DNA from: Acidimicrobiaceae bacterium
Lineage (GTDB): Bacteria; Actinomycetota; Acidimicrobiia; Acidimicrobiales; Acidimicrobiaceae
DNA: 33,148 nucleotides
Reading direction: 5' to 3'
Assembly: GCA_013044385.1 (NCBI GenBank)
Contig: JABEUN010000017.1
Location: 1 to 33,148, forward strand
Of this stretch, positions 27,942 through 33,148 are shown in pieces (position 1 is the stretch's first letter; each line of letters starts with the position of its first letter). Below the pieces are notes generated by a model, which ran no database searches, was not told where the DNA came from, and saw nothing but the letters and a program-made list of their open reading frames with translations. The translations under genes were made by a program, and so were the position numbers.

Positions 27942-29810
27942 ATGAAGCCAACAATCACAAAGAGGGGTTCTGGTATTCTCGCTGGAACCGCGGCTGCGGC
28001 ACTTTTGCTTGCAGCTTGCGGAAGCGGGTCATCCAGCTCTTCATCATCAACTTCGTCAGGTTCAGGCACAACGGCTGCTCCCACGAAGGTAGCGGGGGGT
28101 ACGGCAACGTTTGCTGAGGGGCCTGGCGCCTCTCCAAACTACATATTCCCCCTGACCTCAGGAAGTTTCTTCTCAATCAACAATCTGGCTCAGTTCCAGA
28201 TTCTCATGTATCGACCGCTTTACTTCTTCGGAAACGGAAATGAAAACGCGTCGATCAACTACGCGAACAGCATCGCGAATCCACCTGTGTTCTCGAACAA
28301 CAACCAGACGGTCACAATCACGCTGAAGCCATATAAGTGGTCCAACGGCGAAACTGTGAGTGCTAGGGACGTTGTCTTCTGGATGAACATGGTTAAGGCG
28401 AACAAGACTAACTGGGCTGCCTACGTGCCAGGTTCATTCCCTGATAACGTCGTGAGCTATACAGCTACGAGTCCGAATACTGTTGTGTTCCAGCTCAACA
28501 AGAGCTACAACCCAACTTGGTTCCTTTACAATGAGCTGTCGCAGATTACGCCGCTCCCAATTGCTTGGGACACTACGTCATTGACAGCACCTGCACCGAG
28601 TCCTACTGCGGCGAATCTGCCGGATACGACAACAACCGGAGCTCAGGCCGTATACACATTCCTCGATGGACAGTCGAAGGATCTTTCAACCTACGCGACC
28701 AGCCCAATCTGGTCGGTAGTTGACGGCCCGTGGAAGCTCTCCAGCTTCACCACGCAGGGCAAGGCTGTTTTCGTGCCGAACACTACGTATTCGGGACCCG
28801 TCAAGCCATCGCTGGCACAGTTCATCGAGCTACCGTTCACGCAGGATACTGCCGAGTTCAATGTGCTTGCAACGGGCGGTGTTGATGTGGGTTACATTCC
28901 AGTGCCCGAGATTGGCCAGAAGGCAAGGATTGCTTCGCAGGGATACACCTTCACTCCGTGGATTGACTTTGGAATCAACTATTTTGTTGAGAACTACCAC
29001 AACCCGGTTCTAGGCCCTGTGTATTCGCAGCTCTACTTCAGGCAGGCGTTCCAGCATGTCGTGGACCAAGAGCAGTGGATCACATCGTTCTATAAGGGTT
29101 ACGCTGTTCCGACCTACGGTCCGGTGCCAATTCTGCCTTCGAACCCGTTCGCGGACGCGGCATCAAAGCAGAATCCATACCCATACTCGGTGAGCGACGC
29201 AGTAGCGCTGCTTAAGTCACACGGGTGGACCGTTACACCCAACGGGACGGACGTTTGTTCCAACCCGGGTAGCGGGGCGAACCAGTGCGGTGCTGGCGTT
29301 GCTGCGGGAACGAAACTTTCAATGAATCTCCAGTACATGTCGGGTGCAACTGCGCTCGGACAGGCGATGCAGGCTCTTAAGTCAGCGGCAGCCGAGGCTG
29401 GAATCACCATAAACCTAACTTCAGCTCCCTTCAACCAGGTGATTTCAAATGCCGTTCCGTGTCAGTCGACGGCTGCTAACTGTACCTGGGACATGCAGAA
29501 CTGGGGTGGTGGATGGGAGTATTCTCCCGATAACTATCCAACTGGTGGAGAGCTTTTTGCCACCGGTGCTGGATCCAACTTCGGTAGCTACTCTGACCCG
29601 GTGAACGATGCAAACATCACTGCAACGCACACATCGACAGATGCTCAGGGATCGATGAACACGTATCAGGACTACTTGGTGAAGCAGCTTCCGGTTGTAT
29701 GGCAGCCTGCGGCCTACTACCAGCTGTCAGAGATCAGTAACAAGCTGGGTGGAGTGACTCAGAACGCTTACCTGAACTTGACACCAGAGACCTGGTACCT
29801 GAAGGGCTAG
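27942..29810 (+). CDS. Peptide-type ABC transporter substrate-binding lipoprotein (SBP family 5)
   Basis: Extracellular receptor of a DppA/OppA-type importer. A lipoprotein signal peptide is clear: basic MKPTITKRGSG, hydrophobic core, and lipobox LLAAC with the lipidated Cys at about residue 26. It is followed by a Ser/Thr/Gly-rich linker (about 28-48) that spans the wall. The mature domain has family 5 features: PLYFFG near the start, ITLKPYKWSNGETVSARDVVFWMNMVKAN (family signature), the GPWKL hinge region and LYFRQAFQHVVDQEQWI. Length 622 residues. AAGGGG lies close to the ATG, with AGGAGG a further 10 bases upstream. Two permease genes follow on the same strand. Ligand (peptide, nickel or sugar) unknown. 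Confidence 0.94.
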   Translation: MKPTITKRGSGILAGTAAAALLLAACGSGSSSSSSSTSSGSGTTAAPTKVAGGTATFAEGPGASPNYIFPLTSGSFFSINNLAQFQILMYRPLYFFGNGNENASINYANSIANPPVFSNNNQTVTITLKPYKWSNGETVSARDVVFWMNMVKANKTNWAAYVPGSFPDNVVSYTATSPNTVVFQLNKSYNPTWFLYNELSQITPLPIAWDTTSLTAPAPSPTAANLPDTTTTGAQAVYTFLDGQSKDLSTYATSPIWSVVDGPWKLSSFTTQGKAVFVPNTTYSGPVKPSLAQFIELPFTQDTAEFNVLATGGVDVGYIPVPEIGQKARIASQGYTFTPWIDFGINYFVENYHNPVLGPVYSQLYFRQAFQHVVDQEQWITSFYKGYAVPTYGPVPILPSNPFADAASKQNPYPYSVSDAVALLKSHGWTVTPNGTDVCSNPGSGANQCGAGVAAGTKLSMNLQYMSGATALGQAMQALKSAAAEAGITINLTSAPFNQVISNAVPCQSTAANCTWDMQNWGGGWEYSPDNYPTGGELFATGAGSNFGSYSDPVNDANITATHTSTDAQGSMNTYQDYLVKQLPVVWQPAAYYQLSEISNKLGGVTQNAYLNLTPETWYLKG

Positions 29811-29826
29811 CCAACTGGCTAGTTGG
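29811..29826 (+). other. Short hairpin right after the lipoprotein stop
   Basis: CCAACT (29811-29816), loop GGCT, AGTTGG (29821-29826). An alternative pairing CTAGCC/GGCTAG (29807-29812 with 29817-29822) overlaps it, so the two folds exclude each other. Possibly helps protect the 3' end of the abundant receptor message. Confidence 0.35.
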
Positions 29827-29832
29827 ATGTCG

Positions 29833-29871
29833 TGGCCCTGGCCTGAGGACTTGATCCCTGGGTCAGGGCCA
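29833..29871 (+). terminator. Hairpin between receptor and permease genes
   Basis: TGGCCCTG (29833-29840) and CAGGGCCA (29864-29871) are exact inverted repeats with a 23-base loop, followed by TGTAATTTG. A partial terminator here would let the receptor be made in excess over the permeases, as is usual for such transporters. The T-run is weak. Confidence 0.5.
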
Positions 29872-29989
29872 TGTAATTTGACCTTCGTTCTGATATTATT
29901 CGCCAAGGCGTAATTGAATTACCCTTGCTCGGAGATGGCTTTCTCTAAGAGGTTGAGTGGTTGACTATGAGTTGTAGGGGTTGGGTGTT

Positions 29990-30937
29990 TTGACTGCGTT
30001 CCTGATCCGGAGGGTTCTGCAATCGATCGTTGTGGTAATCGGAGTGACGATGATTTCGTTCATTCTCGAACATCTTCTACCGGGAGGTCCTGCCAAGGGC
30101 CTTCTTGGTAATCATGCGACGCCAGTACAGATAGCAGCGTTCAACCACCAGTATGGTTTGGACAAGCCGATCATTATTCAGTACTTGGACTACGCCAAGG
30201 GACTTCTACACGGCAATCTCCAGACTTCCTACAAGTTAAACGAACCGGTAACGTCGATTCTCGCTAGGGAGTTACCGAAGAGTTTGATGCTGGTAGGAAG
30301 TGCTCTTTTCATTTCAGTCCTGATTGCAATTCCAATCGGCATTGCACAGGCTGTGAAGCGTAATAAGACGCTCGACTATGTAATTACGGCGGTCTCCTTC
30401 ATTCTCTACTCCATGCCGTCGTTTTGGCTTGGAATCCTTCTGATCCTCGCCTTTGCTGAGAAGCTGCGCTGGTTCCCGGCAGAGGCTCCACAAGGCGCCA
30501 CGCTGGGCCAGATACTCGCCCAACCAAGTGGGCTAGTGCTGCCTATCATGACCTTGGCGTTGATCAATTTTGCTGCCTACTCGCGATACATGAGATCATC
30601 GGCTATCGAGTCTTTGGCGCAGGACTGGATCAGAACCGCTAGAGCCAAGGGCCTTTCTCAGCGGGTTATCCTCTTCAAGCACATGCTGAGGAACTCGCTT
30701 ATTCCGATTGCTACTCTGGTGGGTCTAAGCCTTCCCGGGGTATTCACCGCTGGCCTCATTACGGAGGCATTGTTCAATTTCCCTGGTACCGGATTCGATT
30801 TTTTCAATGCAGCGGTTAACGAAGATTATCCCCTTCTGCTTGGCATCATCATCGTTATCGGTATCGCCACGGTCGTAGGCAACCTCCTGGCAGATATTGC
30901 GTATGCCGTGTTGGACCCAAGGGTGAGGTATAGCTGA
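29990..30937 (+). CDS. Peptide-type ABC transporter permease (DppB/OppB family)
   Basis: Inner-membrane permease with about six helices. The N-terminal FLIRRVLQSIVVVIGVTMISFILEHLLPGG is the typical first helix of DppB, and YGLDKPIIIQYLDY and GNLQTSY match the periplasmic loop. The ATPase-contacting EAA loop is DWIRTARAKGLSQRVILFKHMLRNSLIP, and EALFNFPGTGFDFFNAA is near the end. I prefer TTG at 29990 (315 residues), which has AGGGG 9 bases upstream; TTG at 29981 would put that site against the codon. The next permease begins 7 bases after the stop, a clear operon. Partner of the lipoprotein before it. Confidence 0.93.
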   Translation: MTAFLIRRVLQSIVVVIGVTMISFILEHLLPGGPAKGLLGNHATPVQIAAFNHQYGLDKPIIIQYLDYAKGLLHGNLQTSYKLNEPVTSILARELPKSLMLVGSALFISVLIAIPIGIAQAVKRNKTLDYVITAVSFILYSMPSFWLGILLILAFAEKLRWFPAEAPQGATLGQILAQPSGLVLPIMTLALINFAAYSRYMRSSAIESLAQDWIRTARAKGLSQRVILFKHMLRNSLIPIATLVGLSLPGVFTAGLITEALFNFPGTGFDFFNAAVNEDYPLLLGIIIVIGIATVVGNLLADIAYAVLDPRVRYS

Positions 30938-30944
30938 GCAATGT

Positions 30945-31943
30945 TTGTCTACGTCGGTTCCCCTAGAGCAGGAGTGGTCTCCCAACGTGTCGCTGACTGA
31001 TAAAGAGAGTTTTCCGCAATCCGTTGGTGATGGCGCAAGCAGCGGTTCAGTTGGGCCGACCGATGGAACTGTTCCTGAAGGTGGTGATGTCTACGTCTCA
31101 GGCAGTGCCTGGAGGCTAGTTCTTCGCTCCTTTATTGACAACAAGCTCGCCCTGATTGGCTTGATCATTGTGATATTTATGTTGGCTTTTTGCTTCATCG
31201 GGCCACACCTGTATCACACGGACCAGTTGAACACGACGTACAACATCAATCTCCCTCCCGGCAAGGGAAGGCCTTTAGGTACTGATGAGAACGGTCGTGA
31301 TGTTCTTGGCCGATTGATGGTGGGTGGTCAGAGTTCGCTTGAGATCGGGTTTGCTGTGGCGTTCATAGCGACCTTCATCGGCGTCATTTATGGAGCGATA
31401 GCTGGGTTTCTTGGAGGTATCGTCGACTCCATCATGATGCGCCTGGTGGACGTATTCCTCGCGATTCCAACACTCTTCATTCTTATCTATCTCGCCTCCA
31501 TCTACCGTCCGACGATCAAGCTGTTAATTGTGGTGATCTCACTTGTATCTTGGCTGGGACCGGCTCGACTCGTTAGAGGTGAGGCTCTGTCGCTTCGGGT
31601 CCGTGAGTACGTAAAGGCTGTAAGGGTTATGGGTGGTGGTTCACGCCGAATAATTCTGCGCCATATCATTCCGAATACGATTGGAACCATCGTAGTGAAC
31701 GCTACCTTCCAAGTGGCTGATGCAATCTTGGTTATGGCTTCCCTGAGCTTCTTGGGATTGGGGATACCCCCACCGGCTGCCAACTGGGGTGGAATGCTCT
31801 CCAATGGTGTGAACTTTATCTATGACGGGTATTGGTGGCTAATCTATCCGGCAGGTGTTGCGATCGTGCTGACTGTGGTGGCCTTCAACTTCATTGGTGA
31901 CGCACTCAGGGATGCCCTTGAAGTGAGACTCCAGAGGCGTTAG
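30945..31943 (+). CDS. Peptide-type ABC transporter permease (DppC/OppC family)
   Basis: Second permease of the importer, 332 residues. A variable, Ser/Gly-rich N-terminus of about 55 residues precedes the first helix (FIDNKLALIGLIIVIFMLAFCFIG). The DppC hallmark HPLGTDENGRD appears as RPLGTDENGRDVLGRLMVGG. The EAA loop is VREYVKAVRVMGGGSRRIILRHIIPNT, and SLSFLGLGIPPPAANWGGML is the conserved end. The start is uncertain: TTG at 30945 lacks a good ribosome-binding site, while GTG at 30987 has AGGAG 12 bases upstream. No ATPase genes (DppD/DppF) follow; the sequence turns into mobile-element debris about 500 bases later. Confidence 0.93.
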   Translation: MSTSVPLEQEWSPNVSLTDKESFPQSVGDGASSGSVGPTDGTVPEGGDVYVSGSAWRLVLRSFIDNKLALIGLIIVIFMLAFCFIGPHLYHTDQLNTTYNINLPPGKGRPLGTDENGRDVLGRLMVGGQSSLEIGFAVAFIATFIGVIYGAIAGFLGGIVDSIMMRLVDVFLAIPTLFILIYLASIYRPTIKLLIVVISLVSWLGPARLVRGEALSLRVREYVKAVRVMGGGSRRIILRHIIPNTIGTIVVNATFQVADAILVMASLSFLGLGIPPPAANWGGMLSNGVNFIYDGYWWLIYPAGVAIVLTVVAFNFIGDALRDALEVRLQRR

Positions 31944-32453
31944 TTTCCAAAAGCTGTCGCTATCAGAGTTGTTATCGAGGAGCAGGTTGGTTCCCAGACG
32001 TAGGCGTTCGCCTTCACGATCTGTCTCGCTACGGCGATTGAGGTTGGTCCATGCAATTCGTGAGTCCTACGAAGGTCATTATGAGACTGGTGGAAATTGA
32101 CGCCTAAGTGAGGCTAAGGGCATGGTTTGGCCCCGCCTAGGTAGCTCAATGGTGGAAATGTTTATCTTTCGTTTCCGGTGGACCAAGTTGCTCATTGAAC
32201 CAGATGGGAGACCGCCTAAAAACGAGGCGCCGGAACGAGACTGGTCTCACTTCTACCAAGACAACTTGCTGGCGATGTCGCATTGGATGTGGATTTGGGA
32301 GATTCAATGCGCCCGTTTGTTTTAGCGGGGGAGCGTATCGCATCTCGCCATGTGTCGAACTCCTTATCGGTTTAATCTGTGGGTGCGGGTATGCAATGCC
32401 AGTATGCAACGGCGGTGTTCGTTGGGGCTCACGGTGTTGGATTCACTGACCCG
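31944..32453. other. Non-coding region after the permease genes
   Basis: About 510 bases with no recognisable gene. I see no trace of the ABC ATPase genes expected here (no Walker A or LSGGQ-type sequence in any frame). A TAGCTCAATGGTGGAA stretch near 32140 resembles a tRNA D arm but no cloverleaf can be built around it. The right edge is the target duplication of the IS21-type element. Confidence 0.5.
32449..32453. repeat. Target-site duplication, left copy
   Basis: ACCCG directly abuts the TGTCGA end of the element at 32454. The same five bases abut the other end at 32838-32842. IS21-family insertions usually duplicate 4-8 bases. Confidence 0.7.
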
Positions 32454-32504
32454 TGTCGACGACGCGTGAAACTGGAGCCAAAACGACGGGCGAAAATGAA
32501 GCCA
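32454..32504 (+). repeat. IS21-type terminal inverted repeat, istB-proximal end
   Basis: Starts TGTCGACGACGCG. Contains two 24-bp-spaced sub-repeats, GACGCGTGAAACTGGAGCC beginning at 32461 and GACGGGCGAAAATGAAGCC beginning at 32485. Matches the inverted copy at 32787-32837 with 13 mismatches in 51. Confidence 0.72.
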
Positions 32505-32556
32505 CGGCCTGTCTCTCGGTCTAGTCGGTTTGCCGTTCTGCTCGCACGCTTGGTAG

Positions 32557-32703
32557 CTATTCCAGGGCTCGATTTCTCAATCGGTAGCTAGCTCCTTTGA
32601 GAGTGAGGACCTCTGCATGGTGGACGATTCGGTCGATTATTTGAGGGGACGGGGCATCGAAAGCTTACCAAGCGTGATGCCGACCGCTGACGACAAGAGC
32701 TAG
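32557..32703 (-). pseudogene. istB: 3' remnant of istB (IS21 helper ATPase)
   Basis: On the minus strand, codons ending at a TAG (32557-32559) read AFDAPSPQI then IDRIVHHAEVLTLKGASYRL and RNRALE. The IDR(I/L)VHHAEV...LKG.SYRL pattern is the typical C-terminus of actinobacterial IstB proteins. Just upstream (32665-32667) an in-frame TAA interrupts, before LALVVSGRHHAW, which fits the preceding (V)SRWH-type segment of IstB. Only about 48 codons remain of roughly 250, there is no start codon, and nothing of the AAA+ core is present. IstB normally helps the IstA transposase choose and strain the target. Non-functional. Confidence 0.7.
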
Positions 32704-32722
32704 TGTGTCTGAAACTGTTCTC

Positions 32723-32837
32723 TTTTCGAGCGTTGTAACTGTACAGTTTTCGAGCGTCGTCGACACACTCATCCAATCTGATTGAATGGCCCCATTTTCG
32801 AGCGTCGGAATGGCCTCATTTTCGAGCGTCATCGACA
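32723..32837 (-). repeat. 24-bp periodic terminal repeats, outer (istA-side) end
   Basis: TTTTCGAGCGT occurs at 32723, 32747, 32795 and 32819. The starts are 24, 48 and 24 apart, so five 24-bp units are implied; the third (32771-32794) has lost the motif but keeps its tail GAATGGCCCCA, matching GAATGGCCTCA in the fourth. A perfect 12-bp palindrome AACTGTACAGTT (32737-32748) spans the first junction. In IS21 such arrays are binding sites for the transposase; here that role is inferred from family knowledge. Confidence 0.75.
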
Positions 32838-32842
32838 ACCCG
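32838..32842. repeat. Target-site duplication, right copy
   Basis: ACCCG immediately after the outer end of the IS21-type element, identical to 32449-32453. Confidence 0.7.
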
Positions 32843-33076
32843 TCCTAGGACGCCACTAGGCGATTTCAATTAGACGGCCCGACGACGTCAACGTATCTCT
32901 TTGTGTCATTCGGTAGTCGAGTTTTCCTCGGAGCCCTCCGTTAAGGGAGGCCTTTGATTCGTTATGGTCGCCAACTGGGTGCTTTTGTGCACTTGGGGGC
33001 GCCGTACCAGATCTCCTCCTATGGACAGATACTGAGGAGCTCCCCAACTACTAACCCACCCGATATGTGAGTTTTG

Positions 33077-33097
33077 CCTCCAGAATAGATATGGAGG
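33077..33097 (+). promoter_or_regulatory. Hairpin hiding the transposase ribosome-binding site
   Basis: CCTCCA (33077-33082) pairs exactly with TGGAGG (33092-33097) around a 9-base loop; TTT/AAA pairing beyond one mismatch can lengthen it. The GGAGG of the ribosome-binding site lies wholly in the 3' arm, 9 bases before the ATG at 33107. Such hairpins are known in several insertion sequences to block translation from transcripts that read in from outside. A transcript starting inside the hairpin would escape. Confidence 0.5.
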
Positions 33098-33106
33098 AAA
33101 ACAACC

Positions 33107-33148
33107 ATGAAGTCCAAGCGACACACCCCAGAGCAGGTGATCAGAAAG
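33107..33148 (+). CDS. IS3-family transposase OrfA, N-terminus only (runs off the window)
   Basis: The 14 visible codons read MKSKRHTPEQVIRK, the characteristic start of IS3-family OrfA, the helix-turn-helix protein that is normally fused by frameshifting to the OrfB catalytic part. ATG is preceded by GGAGG at 9 bases. The window ends in the gene, so intactness cannot be judged. The left terminal repeat should lie within the previous 100-250 bases, but without the other end I cannot place it. Confidence 0.75.
   Translation, partial: MKSKRHTPEQVIRK

Larger units (their letters stand above)
32454..32837 (-). mobile_element. Internally deleted IS21-family element (384 bp)
   Basis: A short non-autonomous derivative of an IS21-type insertion sequence, read on the minus strand. 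Both ends begin TGTCGA and form 51-bp inverted repeats (32454-32504 and 32787-32837) that match at 38 of 51 positions by my count. Each end carries sub-repeats of the form GACGnnCGAAAATGnnGCC spaced exactly 24 bases apart, and multiple terminal repeats are a known trait of IS21 ends. A perfect 5-bp direct repeat ACCCG flanks the element. Inside are the last codons of an istB gene in decayed form; istA and most of istB are gone. The termini are better kept than the coding part, so it may have moved as a mini-element using another copy's IstA/IstB. That last point is inference. Confidence 0.75.

Noticed and set aside
32130-32210. tRNA-like D-arm sequence (TAGCTCAATGGTGG)
   Set aside because: No matching acceptor stem, anticodon stem or GGTTC T-loop can be built around it.
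32723-32837. Regular direct repeats that might suggest a CRISPR array
   Set aside because: The 11-13 base cores with 24-bp period have no spacer-repeat structure or cas genes, and the same motif forms the inverted ends of an IS21-type element.

Overview
The window looks like a chromosomal segment of an actinobacterium of moderate G+C. The gene order rapZ-yvcK-gap-pgk-tpiA-secG, the actinobacterial-type P-loop in RapZ (Arg for Lys) and the mycothiol-reductase-like DsbA protein all fit Actinobacteria. An Acidimicrobiia-like lineage is my inference; nothing in the sequence proves the genus.

Layout. (1) 1-5.3 kb: uvrA and uvrC, two subunits of nucleotide excision repair, read rightward. (2) 5.6-8.1 kb: on the other strand, a eukaryote-type glutamine synthetase (GSII) and an MFS transporter. 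They sit between uvrC and rapZ, which are neighbours in many Gram-positive genomes. (3) 8.3-14.6 kb: a methyltransferase overlapping rapZ, then yvcK, then the lower-glycolysis genes gap, pgk and tpiA, the translocase gene secG and tRNA-Leu(GAG). whiA, which normally follows yvcK, is missing here. (4) 14.9-25.2 kb: a varied set comprising an MFS exporter with a MerR regulator in one operon, a second MFS carrier, a lone molybdenum hydroxylase large subunit, a DsbA-like thiol protein, an ABC-F ATPase, a Prx5-type peroxiredoxin and a low-molecular-weight tyrosine phosphatase. (5) 25.2-27.9 kb: about 2.7 kb in which I recognise no gene. (6) 27.9-31.9 kb: a peptide-type ABC importer (lipoprotein and two permeases) without ATPase genes. 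(7) 31.9-33.1 kb: a mobile-element zone.

The best discovery is in the last part. Positions 32454-32837 form a 384-bp internally deleted IS21-family element. It has 51-bp imperfect terminal inverted repeats starting TGTCGA, terminal sub-repeats with a 24-bp period at both ends, a decayed istB 3' end inside, and a perfect 5-bp target duplication (ACCCG) on both sides. Just beyond it an IS3-type transposase gene begins and runs off the window. Its ribosome-binding site is buried in a hairpin.

I found no evidence for a wholly new defence or metabolic system. The other points worth checking are the missing whiA, the orphan molybdenum hydroxylase, a GlnR-like direct repeat upstream of GSII, and the empty 2.7-kb stretch.
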